A DNA stretch of 42,554 bases, taken from assembly GCA_003255745.1 (NCBI GenBank), contig KZ836033.1, positions 10,516 to 53,069 on the forward strand, in the 5' to 3' direction. The stretch's first letter is position 1. The number at the start of each line of letters is the position of its first letter. Under the pieces are notes generated by a model that saw only the letters and a program-made list of their open reading frames with translations, had not been told where the DNA came from and ran no database searches. This stretch comes from Paracoccus saliphilus (GTDB lineage: Bacteria; Pseudomonadota; Alphaproteobacteria; Rhodobacterales; Rhodobacteraceae). The translations under genes and the position numbers were made by a program. Below are positions 16,947 through 25,356 of this stretch, in pieces.

Positions 16947-17581
16947 CCCCGCACCGCTGGCTTCGGGTCGAGTTCGCGGCGCTCTATCTTGGGGCGCCGC
17001 TGGCGATTGCGCTGTTCCTGCCGCCGGACCGGCTGTTCACGGCGCTTGCGGTTTTCAGCTTGGCGGGGATGGGTCTGCTGTGGCTGACCGGCGGCTTTCG
17101 TTGGCGCGTTCTGGTGCGGGGCTGGCGCCGGATGCCTGCGTGGGAGCTGCTGGCGATTGCGGCGGCCACCGCCGCCGCCGGCTGGCTGATCCTGTCCCTG
17201 ACCCGGCCCGAAGCGCTGTTCGCGCTGCCGCTGCACCGGCCCCAGATGCTGCTGGTGATCTGGGCCCTCTATCCACTCGTGTCCGCCCTGCCGCAGGAAC
17301 TGATCTTTCGCCCCCTGTTCTTCCATCGCTACGGCGCGATCCTGCCCCAGGGGCAGGCCGCCATCGCGCTGAATGCGAGCGTCTTCGCCTTTGCGCATCT
17401 GATGTACTGGTCGTGGATCGTCGCGCTGATGACCTTCGTGGGCGGCTGGATCTTTGCGCGTGCCTATCAGCGTCACGGCTTTCCCGCCGCATGGGCGCTG
17501 CATGCGTTGGCAGGCAACATCCTGTTCACGGTCGGCATGGGCGCCTATTTCTACACCGGCAACGTAGTGCGCCCGTTCTGA
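16919..17581 (+). CDS. CPBP-family intramembrane (CAAX/Abi-type) metalloprotease
   Basis: A 220-residue polytopic membrane protein with about six to seven hydrophobic segments. The CPBP motifs are in order: QELIFRPLFFHR (motif 1, normally EExxxR), FAFAHLMYW (motif 2, FxxxH) and HALAGN (motif 3, HxxxN). The first Glu of motif 1 is replaced by Gln; the second Glu and both His are kept. The start at ATG 16919 overlaps the GH25 gene by 28 nt; a TTG at 16910 is also in frame. CPBP proteins act in protein processing or self-immunity. The overlap with a lysozyme-like lipoprotein suggests a linked envelope role, which is inference. Confidence 0.82.
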   Translation: MVADTTGAVAPHRWLRVEFAALYLGAPLAIALFLPPDRLFTALAVFSLAGMGLLWLTGGFRWRVLVRGWRRMPAWELLAIAAATAAAGWLILSLTRPEALFALPLHRPQMLLVIWALYPLVSALPQELIFRPLFFHRYGAILPQGQAAIALNASVFAFAHLMYWSWIVALMTFVGGWIFARAYQRHGFPAAWALHALAGNILFTVGMGAYFYTGNVVRPF

Positions 17582-17643
17582 GCGGTTGACTTCCCGCCCG
17601 TCCCGCGCTTTGTGCGGGGGCTGAAAACTTGGGGAAAACGCTT

Positions 17644-19419
17644 ATGCACGCCTATCGCAGCCATACCTGCGGCGACCTGAAGGCCGCCGATGCCGGTGAT
17701 ACCGTCCGCCTGTCGGGCTGGGTCCACCGCGTTCGCGACCACGGGGGCGTGCTGTTCGTGGATCTTCGCGACCATTACGGCATGACGCAGGTCTTGGCCG
17801 ACAGCGACAGCCCCGCCTTTGCCGCGATGGACAGGCTGCGTGCCGAAACGGTGATCCGCATCGACGGCCGGGTCAAGCTGCGCGACGCATCGCTGGTCAA
17901 CGCCAAGCTGCCAACCGGCGAGATCGAAGTGTATGCCACCGAGATCGAGGTGCTGGGTCCCGCGGAAGAGCTGCCGCTGCCGGTCTTTGGCGACCAGGAT
18001 TACCCCGAGGAGACGCGGCTGGCCTATCGTTTCCTAGACCTGCGCCGCGACAGCCTGCACAACAACATCATGCTGCGGTCGCGGGTGGTCCGGTCGATCC
18101 GCAATCGCATGTGGGACCAGAACTTCACCGAGTTCCAGACGCCCATCATCACCGCCTCCAGCCCCGAAGGGGCACGGGACTTTCTGGTGCCGTCGCGCCT
18201 GCATCCGGGCAAGTTCTATGCCCTGCCGCAGGCCCCCCAGCAGTTCAAGCAGCTGATCATGGTGGCGGGTTTCGACAAGTATTTCCAGATCGCGCCCTGT
18301 TTCCGCGACGAGGATCCGCGCGCCGACCGCAGTCCCACCGACTTCTACCAGCTGGACATGGAGATGTCATTTGTTCGGCAGGAGGACGTGTTCGCGACTG
18401 TCCAGCCCGTCATCCAGGGCCTGTTCGAGGAATTTGGCGGCGGGCGCCGCGTCGATGCGGACTGGCCGCAGATCCCCTATGCGGAATCGCTGCTGAAATA
18501 CGGCACCGACAAGCCCGACCTTCGCAACCCGATCGAGATGCAGGTGGTCAGTGACCACTTCCGCGGCTCGGGCTTTGGCATCTTTGCCAAGCTGCTGGAA
18601 CAGGACGGAACCGAGGTCCGTGCGATTCCCGCGCCGACCGGCGGCAGCCGCAAGTTCGCCGACCGCATGAACGCATTTGCCCAACAGCAGGGCCTGCCCG
18701 GTATGGGTTACATCATCTGGCGCAAGGCCGAGGATGGCTCGACCGAGGCCGCCGGTCCCATCGCCAAGGCGCTTGGCGTCGAGAAGACCGAGGCGATCCG
18801 CGCGCAGCTGGGTCTGGCCGAGGGTGACGCGGCCTTCTTCCTGGGCGGCCGTCCCGACCAGTTCGAGGCCGTCGCGGGCCGCGCCCGCACCGAGATCGGC
18901 CGCGAACTGGGCCTGATCGACGAGAACCAGTTCAAGTTCGCCTGGATCGTCGATTTCCCGATGTACGAGAAGACCGACGAGGGCAAGATCGACTTCAGCC
19001 ACAACCCGTTCTCCATGCCGCAGGGCGGGATGGAGGCGCTGGAGGGTGATCCGCTGAAGGTGCTGGGATACCAGTACGACCTGGCCTGCAACGGTTACGA
19101 GTTGATCAGCGGCGCGATCCGCAACCACAAGCCCGAAATCATGTTCAAGGCGTTCGAACTGGCAGGATACCCGGCCTCCGAGGTGGAAAAGCGGTTCGGC
19201 GGCATGGTCAAGGCGTTCCGCTATGGCGCGCCGCCGCACGGGGGTTGCGCGGCCGGCATCGACCGCATCGTGATGCTGCTGGCGGATGAGCAGAACATCC
19301 GCGAGGTCATCATGTTCCCGATGAACCAGCGCGCCGAGGACCTGATGATGGGTGCGCCGTCGGAGCCCACGAACGAGCAGATGCGTGAACTGCGGCTGCG
19401 GGCGTTGCCAAAAGAGTGA
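17644..19419 (+). CDS. aspS: Aspartate--tRNA ligase (probably non-discriminating, Asp/Asn)
   Basis: A 591-residue bacterial-type class II synthetase. The N-terminal OB-fold (about residues 1-105) binds the anticodon. Catalytic motif 2 contains [10 protein letters not shown] (about 219) and motif 3 contains [11 protein letters not shown] (about 540); the bacterial insertion domain lies between them. GGGGAA lies 8 nt before the ATG at 17644. A TTGACT with a poor -10 lies just upstream. The anticodon-domain sequence RDHGG carries His33, the residue associated with relaxed recognition of tRNA-Asn in Pseudomonas and many other bacteria, where E. coli has Leu. It may therefore also charge tRNA-Asn for conversion by GatCAB. 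Confidence 0.95.
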   Translation: MHAYRSHTCGDLKAADAGDTVRLSGWVHRVRDHGGVLFVDLRDHYGMTQVLADSDSPAFAAMDRLRAETVIRIDGRVKLRDASLVNAKLPTGEIEVYATEIEVLGPAEELPLPVFGDQDYPEETRLAYRFLDLRRDSLHNNIMLRSRVVRSIRNRMWDQNFTEFQTPIITASSPEGARDFLVPSRLHPGKFYALPQAPQQFKQLIMVAGFDKYFQIAPCFRDEDPRADRSPTDFYQLDMEMSFVRQEDVFATVQPVIQGLFEEFGGGRRVDADWPQIPYAESLLKYGTDKPDLRNPIEMQVVSDHFRGSGFGIFAKLLEQDGTEVRAIPAPTGGSRKFADRMNAFAQQQGLPGMGYIIWRKAEDGSTEAAGPIAKALGVEKTEAIRAQLGLAEGDAAFFLGGRPDQFEAVAGRARTEIGRELGLIDENQFKFAWIVDFPMYEKTDEGKIDFSHNPFSMPQGGMEALEGDPLKVLGYQYDLACNGYELISGAIRNHKPEIMFKAFELAGYPASEVEKRFGGMVKAFRYGAPPHGGCAAGIDRIVMLLADEQNIREVIMFPMNQRAEDLMMGAPSEPTNEQMRELRLRALPKE

Positions 19420-19491
19420 TCTGACAGCCGGACCTGCGGCGTGGCAGGGTGCTGCGCAGCAGCAATCCCCCGCCGCGAGGGTTTTTCCGTG

Positions 19492-20859
19492 ATGTCCTTG
19501 CCCTATGACCAGCTGGCGGCGATCCGCTTGGGCTTTGGCCTGTCGCCCCGGCTGACCGGCCCTGCCGATCCTGCCGGGGTGGCCGCATCGGTCGCTGCCG
19601 CCATGTCTGCGGGCGACAGCGTTTACATGGACGGCGTGCGGCAGATGCAGATCGAACTGCGCCGCCTGCTGCTGATCGCGCGCAAAGGCGGGCAGGTTGA
19701 GGACGAGGCCTATCGCAGCCATCGGCGCGGGATGAACGACCGCTATCTGCGTGCCATCGTTGACCGGTTTGCGCGCATCATGGACGACCCTTCGGGTTTT
19801 GGTGAACGGCTGGTGGCCTTCTGGTCCAGCCATTTCGCCGTTCGCGGCGGCGCGCCGCATGCCAATCTGATGACGGCTGCCCTGGTGGATGAGGCGATCC
19901 GCCCTCATCTGACCGGCCGTTTTGCCGACTTGATGTTTGCCGCCGAAACCCATCCGGCCATGCTGATCTATCTGGATCAGGTGGGCTCGGTCGGGCCGAA
20001 CTCGGTCAGTGCGCGCCGAAACCCCGACAAGGTCATGGGCCTGAACGAGAACCTGGCCCGCGAAATGATCGAGCTGCACAGCCTGGGCGTCGGTGCCGAC
20101 TATACCCAGCAGGACGTGGAGGCGCTGGCCCGGCTGCTGACAGGGCTGACCTACAGCGCCCGGCAGCCGGGCGTCTTTCGGCCCGCGCAGGCCGAACCCG
20201 GCGCGGACACCGTCCTGGGGCGCAGCTACGGAGGCGACAGCGCAACGCTGAACGACATCCGCGACGTGATCGAGGATCTGGCGTCGCATCAGGCGACCGC
20301 CAGCCATATCGCGCGAAAGCTGGCCATCCATTTCATCGCTGACGATCCCCCGCCATCCGTCGTTGAGAGGCTTGCAAACGTTTTTCGCGACACAGCCGGC
20401 GATCTGGGCGCAATCAACCTGACATTGGCCGAGGCGCCCGAACTGGCCACCCAATACCGCCAGAAACTGCGCCAGCCGCACGAATTTTTGGCCGCCAGCC
20501 TGCGCAGCCTGGGGCTGACTGGCGACGACATCCGGGGCTTTTCCCGCAAGCAGATCCGGCAGGTACTGCTGAACCCGATGGCGGTGATGGGCCAACCCTG
20601 GGCACGGCCGAACGGTCCCGACGGTTGGCCGGAAGAGGCCGAGGCTTGGGGAACGCCCCAAGGTCTTGCCATGCGCATCAACTGGGCCATGGGGCAGCCC
20701 TCGCGGCTGGTGCGGCAGCTTCCCGATCCGCGGGAATTTCTGACAATGGCACTTGGCGAGGCCGCGTCAGAGCCGCTGCGATGGGCCGTGCCGCGGGCCG
20801 AAAGCCGCAGCCAAGGCATTGCCTTGGTGCTGGCCTCGGCGGACTTCAACCGGAGGTGA
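19492..20859 (+). CDS. DUF1800 family protein
   Basis: A 455-residue protein matching the DUF1800 pattern: an N-terminal RLGFGLSPR, a central FWSSHFAV and the strongly conserved NENLAREMIELHSLGVGADYTQQDVEALARLLTG region (about residues 182-217). No clear signal peptide is seen, unlike the paired DUF1501 protein. The start at 19492 is preceded by GAGGG. Its stop overlaps the next gene's start region (TGATGATG), so the two are translationally coupled. DUF1800 and DUF1501 proteins are nearly always encoded together and their biochemical role is not settled; an exported or envelope-related job is suspected from the partner's export signal. Confidence 0.85.
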   Translation: MSLPYDQLAAIRLGFGLSPRLTGPADPAGVAASVAAAMSAGDSVYMDGVRQMQIELRRLLLIARKGGQVEDEAYRSHRRGMNDRYLRAIVDRFARIMDDPSGFGERLVAFWSSHFAVRGGAPHANLMTAALVDEAIRPHLTGRFADLMFAAETHPAMLIYLDQVGSVGPNSVSARRNPDKVMGLNENLAREMIELHSLGVGADYTQQDVEALARLLTGLTYSARQPGVFRPAQAEPGADTVLGRSYGGDSATLNDIRDVIEDLASHQATASHIARKLAIHFIADDPPPSVVERLANVFRDTAGDLGAINLTLAEAPELATQYRQKLRQPHEFLAASLRSLGLTGDDIRGFSRKQIRQVLLNPMAVMGQPWARPNGPDGWPEEAEAWGTPQGLAMRINWAMGQPSRLVRQLPDPREFLTMALGEAASEPLRWAVPRAESRSQGIALVLASADFNRR

Positions 20860-20861
20860 TG

Positions 20862-22037
20862 ATGATCAGCCGACGCCTGTTCCTGACCTCTGCCGCGCTG
20901 ATCGGCTGTTCGGCCGCCGCGCATCCGCTGCTGACGCCGATGGCCTTTGCCAGTGCGCCCGGCGACAACCGGCTGGTCGTCATCATCCTGCGCGGGGCCA
21001 TGGACGGCATCGATGCTTTTCAGCCCTATGGGGACAAGAACCTACGCCGGGTCCGTCAGACGCTGTCCTTGGGCCCCGACCACGGCGCCAAGGATCTTGA
21101 CGGCTTCTTCGCGCTGCATCCGGGGCTGCACGGTCTGTGGCCGCTTTGGCAGGCGGGGCAGCTGGGCTTTGCGCCGGCCGTCTCGACCCCTTACCGCGAC
21201 AAGCGCAGCCATTTCGATGGCCAGACCATGCTGGAGGCCGGGACCGGCACCGATCTGGACCTCGACCGCCAGCAGGACGGCTGGCTGAACCGGCTGTTGC
21301 AGGCGATGCCCAATCAGTCGTGGGAAACCGCATATTCCATCGGGGCCGAGGATATGCGCATCCTGCAAGGGCCAGCGGCGACCAGCAGCTGGGCGCCCGA
21401 AGCCAACCTGGCGATCAGCCCGCAGGCGATGCGCCTGTTGACGCATGTCTATCACCACGACCCGCTGTTCCGCGAAGCGGGCGAACGGGCCATGGCGATC
21501 GCGGCCGGGCTGGAGGCGGAAGGCAAGCTGGTGCCGGACCGAAAGGAGCATCTGGCGCTGGCCCAGTTCGCTGCGGACCGGCTGAACCGCGGCACGCGCA
21601 TCGCGACCTTTTCGCTGGCAGGGTGGGACACTCATGCGCGACAGGCCGCTAACCTTCCCGATATGTTGGAGCGCCTGTCCGAAACGATCCTGGCGCTGCG
21701 GGATGGCCTTGGTTCCCACTGGGGCAGCACCACCGTCATGGCGATGACCGAGTTCGGGCGCACCGTGCACGAAAACGGCTCGGCCGGGACCGATCACGGC
21801 ACGGGCGGAGCGCTGCTGGTGGCGGGCGGGGCGGTCCGCGGCGGGCGCGCGATGGGAGACTGGCCGGGCTTGGCCGAAGGCGATCTTTATGACGGCCGCG
21901 ACCTGATGCCCCTGCGCGATATCCGTGCCTATGCAGCTTGGGCCATGCACGCCAAGTTCGGAATTGCCCAAACGGTTCTGGAACAGGCCGTCTTTCCGGG
22001 CCTGGACATGGGCAGCGACCCGCGCCTGCTGGCCTGA
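20862..22037 (+). CDS. DUF1501 family exported protein
   Basis: A 391-residue protein of the alkaline-phosphatase/sulfatase-like fold group. The N-terminus has a twin-arginine-like signal (SRRLFLTSAALIG) with likely cleavage near residue 30 (MAFASA). Conserved stretches are IILRGAMDGIDAFQPYGD, SHFDGQTMLEAG and, near the C-terminus, MTEFGRTVHENGSAGTDHGTGG, which carries putative metal-binding residues. GGAGG is 5 nt before the ATG at 20862; the ATG at 20859 also overlaps the previous stop. It is coupled to the DUF1800 gene and ends 2 bp from the convergent receiver-domain gene. Substrate and partner function are unknown. Confidence 0.87.
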   Translation: MISRRLFLTSAALIGCSAAAHPLLTPMAFASAPGDNRLVVIILRGAMDGIDAFQPYGDKNLRRVRQTLSLGPDHGAKDLDGFFALHPGLHGLWPLWQAGQLGFAPAVSTPYRDKRSHFDGQTMLEAGTGTDLDLDRQQDGWLNRLLQAMPNQSWETAYSIGAEDMRILQGPAATSSWAPEANLAISPQAMRLLTHVYHHDPLFREAGERAMAIAAGLEAEGKLVPDRKEHLALAQFAADRLNRGTRIATFSLAGWDTHARQAANLPDMLERLSETILALRDGLGSHWGSTTVMAMTEFGRTVHENGSAGTDHGTGGALLVAGGAVRGGRAMGDWPGLAEGDLYDGRDLMPLRDIRAYAAWAMHAKFGIAQTVLEQAVFPGLDMGSDPRLLA

Positions 22038-22039
22038 GC

Positions 22040-22774
22040 TTACATCTCGGCCACGCGGGACAGCCGGTCCTGAACCATGCCGCTGATCCGCGCCAGATCC
22101 GTCGCCAGCGCATGCCCAGCCAGATGATCGCGCGCCAGCGCCGCTGCCGCTGCCTCCAGCGCGGGGTCATGGGCAGATCGCGCGACACCGGCCAAAAAGC
22201 GGGCGATATAGTCGATGGCCGCCGTATCCTGGGCGCTGGACAGCACCTCGGCCACATGGGCCAGATCGTCACGCAGTCCCGAATGGTCCGGATGGATCAC
22301 GTCGTCGGGCAGAAGCCGCAGCCCCGGACCCGAACCGCTGCAGGGCAGGACGGACAGGATGGCCTGCTGGAACACGCCCAGGCTCTCGACCGGCTTGGCC
22401 AGAAAGCCGTCCGCGCCCGCGGCGAGGGCCTTGTCCGCCAAGCCGGCATCACCAGACATGGCCAGGATCACAGGCACGCGCGGTTCGGCCCCGTGCAACT
22501 CGGCGATCAGCGTCGTGCCGTCGCCGTCGGGCAGGCCAAGGTCCACGATCAGCACGGCGGGCCTGTAGTTCCGCAGATGCCGCGCCGCCGAGCGCAGGCA
22601 GTCCGCGCGGCGAATCCGCGCACCCGACTTGAGGCACAACAGGCGCACCGCCTCGCTGGCAAAGCGCGAATCCTCGATCACCAGAACGGTCAGTCCCGTC
22701 AGCGGGCGCTGCGGCAGCGATAAACGCCACTGCGGCAAGGGCTTGTCGGCGCCTGTGTCGGAATCGCTTAACAT
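22040..22774 (-). CDS. Response regulator receiver-domain protein without recognised output domain
   Basis: A 244-residue protein with an N-terminal receiver domain (about residues 27-140). It has acidic residues E34/D35, the phosphoacceptor D78 (LIVDLGLPDGDG), Ser107 in the switch position and K127 (LAKP). The remaining 100 residues are mostly helical and match no DNA-binding or enzymatic domain I know. The start at 22774 is the first ATG behind a purine-rich GACGGGGATC stretch. A CtrA-like site (22822-22837) lies 48 nt upstream. No histidine kinase is nearby. It probably works in a phosphorelay by protein-protein contact; a link to the CtrA circuit is inferred from the upstream site. Confidence 0.85.
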   Translation of the reverse strand: MLSDSDTGADKPLPQWRLSLPQRPLTGLTVLVIEDSRFASEAVRLLCLKSGARIRRADCLRSAARHLRNYRPAVLIVDLGLPDGDGTTLIAELHGAEPRVPVILAMSGDAGLADKALAAGADGFLAKPVESLGVFQQAILSVLPCSGSGPGLRLLPDDVIHPDHSGLRDDLAHVAEVLSSAQDTAAIDYIARFLAGVARSAHDPALEAAAAALARDHLAGHALATDLARISGMVQDRLSRVAEM

Positions 22775-22821
22775 GTCATGATCCCCGTCGATCTGTTCCC
22801 GGACAGTAAAGTCGGGATTCG

Positions 22822-22837
22822 CTAAGAACCGGTTAAC
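22822..22837 (-). promoter_or_regulatory. CtrA-like binding site upstream of the receiver-domain gene
   Basis: The + strand reads CTAAGAACCGGTTAAC, fitting TTAA-N7-TTAA with one mismatch in the first half. It is centred about 55 nt upstream of the receiver-domain start. The central AACCG is the same as in the site upstream of the MshEN-GT2 gene, at nearly the same distance from the start. CtrA is the known reader of this motif in alphaproteobacteria; its binding here is inferred. Confidence 0.5.
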
Positions 22838-22901
22838 GGCGCTGCTTTTCCTTTCAACGAAAGCGCAAAACGCCTAGATAGCAGAACAAACGGAGGATGA
22901 G

Positions 22902-23306
22902 ATGATCGGTCGCCTGAACCATGTCGCAATCGCGGTCCCCGACCTGGAGGCTGCGGCGGCGCAATACCGCACCACCCTGGGCGCCAAGGTGGGCGCGCCG
23001 CAGGACGAACCCGATCACGGGGTCACCGTTGTTTTTATCGAACTGCCGAACACCAAGGTCGAGTTGCTTTACCCCTTGGGAGAAAACAGCCCCATCCAAG
23101 GCTTTCTGGACAAGAACCCGTCGGGCGGCATCCACCACATGTGTTTCGAGGTCGAGGACATCTTGGCCGCGCGCGACAAGCTGAAGGCCGAAGGGGCGCG
23201 GGTGCTGGGCACGGGCGAACCCAAGATCGGCGCCCATGGAAAGCCGGTGCTGTTTCTGCACCCAAAAGACTTCAACGGCTGCCTGATCGAACTGGAGCAA
23301 GTCTGA
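22902..23306 (+). CDS. mce: Methylmalonyl-CoA epimerase
   Basis: A 134-residue vicinal-oxygen-chelate enzyme that interconverts (2R)- and (2S)-methylmalonyl-CoA in propionate and branched-chain catabolism, and in the ethylmalonyl-CoA route where present. Paired beta-alpha-beta modules are visible. Metal ligands appear as His7 (LNHVAIAV), the His pair in IHHMCFEV, and the C-terminal Glu in CLIELEQ. The sequence around PLGENSPIQGFLDKN is typical of Mce. GGAGGATGAG precedes the ATG. Its stop overlaps the DUF1467 start (TGATG), a pairing common in Alphaproteobacteria. The mutase that uses its product needs cobalamin, in line with cobS/cobT in the same window. Confidence 0.95.
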   Translation: MIGRLNHVAIAVPDLEAAAAQYRTTLGAKVGAPQDEPDHGVTVVFIELPNTKVELLYPLGENSPIQGFLDKNPSGGIHHMCFEVEDILAARDKLKAEGARVLGTGEPKIGAHGKPVLFLHPKDFNGCLIELEQV

Positions 23307-23575
23307 TGAACCTGACCGGCGGTATCGTCCTTTTCGCAACCTTGTGGTTCCTGACATTGTTCGTGGTCGTGCCCATCGGGCAGCGCAGCCAGGCGGATGC
23401 TGGCGAAGTGCTGCCGGGGACGCATGCGGGCGCCCCGTCAGGTGTGCCTTGGCGCCGCAAGCTGTTGTGGACCACCGGGATCACCACGGCGATCTGGGCG
23501 GTGATCGCCTATCTAATTCTTGGCGACGTCATCACGCGCGCGGATATTTCCCAGCTGGATCAGCTGCTTCGCTGA
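23306..23575 (+). CDS. DUF1467 family small membrane protein
   Basis: An 89-residue inner-membrane protein with two hydrophobic segments, at about residues 5-27 and 57-77, separated by a loop containing GQRSQADAGEVLPGTHAGAP, the conserved DUF1467 signature region. The start overlaps the mce stop by one base, so it is translated with mce. The last 44 nt overlap the 3' end of the convergent EI24-family gene, which is unusual. The function of the family is unknown; constant linkage to mce is the main clue. Confidence 0.88.
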   Translation: MNLTGGIVLFATLWFLTLFVVVPIGQRSQADAGEVLPGTHAGAPSGVPWRRKLLWTTGITTAIWAVIAYLILGDVITRADISQLDQLLR

Positions 23576-24248
23576 TCATGTGAAACAGATGCGTGAACGT
23601 CGCCGCCGCCAGAAGGGGCAGGGCGATGTTCACGATCGGCACAGTCAGCCCGATTGCCACCAGAACGCCGGTCAGCGTCACCCGCCCGCCATGGGCCTCG
23701 CGCAGGGCCTGTGCCTGCGTGTCCGGCAGATGGCGCCGTGCGGCCATCTGGAAGAATTCCCGCCCTAGCAGCCAGCCGTTCGCGCCATAGAACAGCAGCG
23801 GCGCGAACGGCCCCAGAAAGGGGGTCAGCATCAGCGACAGGATTGCCACGCCCAGCACCGCCGCCGCCACCGCCAGCGACTCCAGAAGCCCATCCCAGAA
23901 ATCGGGTGAGCGGCCGCGCCGCTGAGGATAGTGCAGATCCTCGACCGCTTCGGCCACGTTCTCGGCGAAAAGGCCGGAAAAGCCAGCCGCGACAGGGGCC
24001 ATCAGGAAAAAGCCGATGACCGGGAACAGGGCCAGCGACCCCCAAGACAGCAGATTGCCAAAGTCCACAGGACCCAACCAAGGAAGGCTAAGACCCCCCG
24101 GCAACCAAATCCGCACCATCCAAAAGATGACCGCCTGCAACAGAACAAACAGCAGGATGGTCAGCGCGATTCCCAAGGCAGCCAGCCGCAGGACCGAAGG
24201 GCGCAGCAGGTCGGACCAGCCCCGCGCAAAGGACGCAACCACCATCAT
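23532..24248 (-). CDS. EI24 domain-containing (CysZ-like) membrane protein
   Basis: A 238-residue polytopic protein. The N-terminus SFARGWSDLLRPSVLRLAALG and the hydrophobic segments around residues 25-50, 70-95, 135-165 and 195-225 fit the EI24/CysZ/DUF540 family, as does LTPFLGPFAPLLFYGANGWLLGREFF. CysZ proteins are sulfate transporters in enterobacteria; no sulfate-assimilation genes are seen here, so that substrate is not claimed. The ATG at 24248 overlaps the stop of the upstream nitroreductase gene (ATGA), indicating coupling. Its last 44 nt overlap the convergent DUF1467 gene. Confidence 0.85.
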   Translation of the reverse strand: MMVVASFARGWSDLLRPSVLRLAALGIALTILLFVLLQAVIFWMVRIWLPGGLSLPWLGPVDFGNLLSWGSLALFPVIGFFLMAPVAAGFSGLFAENVAEAVEDLHYPQRRGRSPDFWDGLLESLAVAAAVLGVAILSLMLTPFLGPFAPLLFYGANGWLLGREFFQMAARRHLPDTQAQALREAHGGRVTLTGVLVAIGLTVPIVNIALPLLAAATFTHLFHMISEAADPAGKYPRA

Positions 24249-24817
24249 GGGCGCCACTCGGTTTTGGCGGCGATGTTGGGACGGGGACGTTCGGGCGGGG
24301 TGTCGCCGCGGGTGCCGATATGAACCATACCTGCCACACGTTCCGATGCCGACAGGCCCAGGTGCGCGCGGCCGAAATCCTGGTCCAGCGCCGCATGTCC
24401 GGTCAGCCAGGCCGCGCCCCATCCCGAGGCAAGCGCCGCATTCACCAGGCCCAGGCAGACGGCGCCGGCCGACAGCACCTGTTCCCACTGCGGTACCTTG
24501 GGGCTGGCCACGGGCGAAGATATCACCGCGACGATGACCGGAGAAGCCAGGGCCGAGGCCGCCTTGTCCGCCGCCGCCTGCTGCTGCCCGGTTTCCAGCA
24601 CCGCCGCGTGCAGGATCGGCGCCAGCGCGTCCAGCGTCTGGCGGCCAAGGACGATGAACCGCCATGGCTCCAGCTTGCCATGATCGGGGGCACGCGCTGC
24701 CAAGGTCAGCAACTGGGTCAGCTGGTCACGGTCCGGACCCGGCTGCACCAGCAGCTTGGGAGGATGCGACCGCCGGGTCGCCAGAAAGTGCAGGGCGTCT
24801 TCGTTGCGATGGGTCAT
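24245..24817 (-). CDS. Nitroreductase family protein (YdjA-like)
   Basis: A 190-residue FMN-dependent nitroreductase-fold enzyme of the small YdjA type. The FMN-phosphate motif is seen in TRRSHPPKLL near the start. ARAPDHGKLEPWRFIVLG (about residues 41-58) is the strongly conserved YdjA region, and GWGAAWLTG and a C-terminal GMVHIGT also fit. It probably reduces nitroaromatics or quinones with NAD(P)H, the physiological substrate being unknown. AGGAAA precedes the ATG at 24817; an in-frame ATG at 24883 lacks a good ribosome site. It shares an ATGA overlap with the downstream EI24-family gene. Confidence 0.88.
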   Translation of the reverse strand: MTHRNEDALHFLATRRSHPPKLLVQPGPDRDQLTQLLTLAARAPDHGKLEPWRFIVLGRQTLDALAPILHAAVLETGQQQAAADKAASALASPVIVAVISSPVASPKVPQWEQVLSAGAVCLGLVNAALASGWGAAWLTGHAALDQDFGRAHLGLSASERVAGMVHIGTRGDTPPERPRPNIAAKTEWRP

Positions 24818-24966
24818 GCCGATTTCCTTTTTTGGCGCCGCCTGCCGGGCTTTTGCCCCGCGGTGTTTCAGAAGGGCAGCCATGTCGCAAGCACCGATGG
24901 CAAGGGGGCGGCGGCGCTGACGGGCACTGCCGGAAGCCGCACCCCCCCCAGCCGACCAAAGCCATG

Positions 24967-25212
24967 TCAGTCCTGTTTTTCGATGCGATAGTTGCCTTCC
25001 GGCAGGTTCAGTGCCAGCCGCAGCTCGGTCAACTGGTGCATGCTTAAGGTGACGCGGACCACTTCGTCGCCGTCCGGGCTCATCTGCTCCAGGATGACCC
25101 GGTCGTCGAAGCTGAGGATCACGACATCTTCGTTCAACGGTCGGGTCTGCGCTTCGGCCTCATCGATCAGGGTGATCACGGTCGCGTCGAAGTCATGCTC
25201 GATGGTGAACAT
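24967..25212 (-). CDS. Conserved small acidic protein, function unknown
   Basis: An 81-residue soluble, acidic protein without signal peptide or membrane segment. It starts MFTIEHDFDATVITLIDE and has predicted alternating beta strands (VVILSFDDRVILEQM, EVVRVTLSMHQLTELRLAL). AAGGAG is well placed before the ATG at 25212. I do not recognise a named family. It lies 149 nt upstream of the nitroreductase gene on the same strand and is divergent from the M48 lipoprotein gene, with a 144-bp shared promoter region. Codon use matches the neighbours, so it looks like a resident gene. Confidence 0.75.
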   Translation of the reverse strand: MFTIEHDFDATVITLIDEAEAQTRPLNEDVVILSFDDRVILEQMSPDGDEVVRVTLSMHQLTELRLALNLPEGNYRIEKQD

Positions 25213-25356
25213 CCGAATCTCCTTGGTGAAGCAACGACAATCGCGTGAAGTTCACGCCGCATCAAGCGGCCGGGCTTTACCCTGCGCGGGCGAAAGGTAA
25301 ACTGCCCGGCATCACGCGACAAGCCGGCGGGCCGGCACGACAACGGGGCAGAACAA

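Noticed and set aside
18367..20661. 764-codon minus-strand frame across aspS and the DUF1800 gene
   Set aside because: Antisense shadow of two well-supported genes; composition is typical of a high-GC reverse frame.
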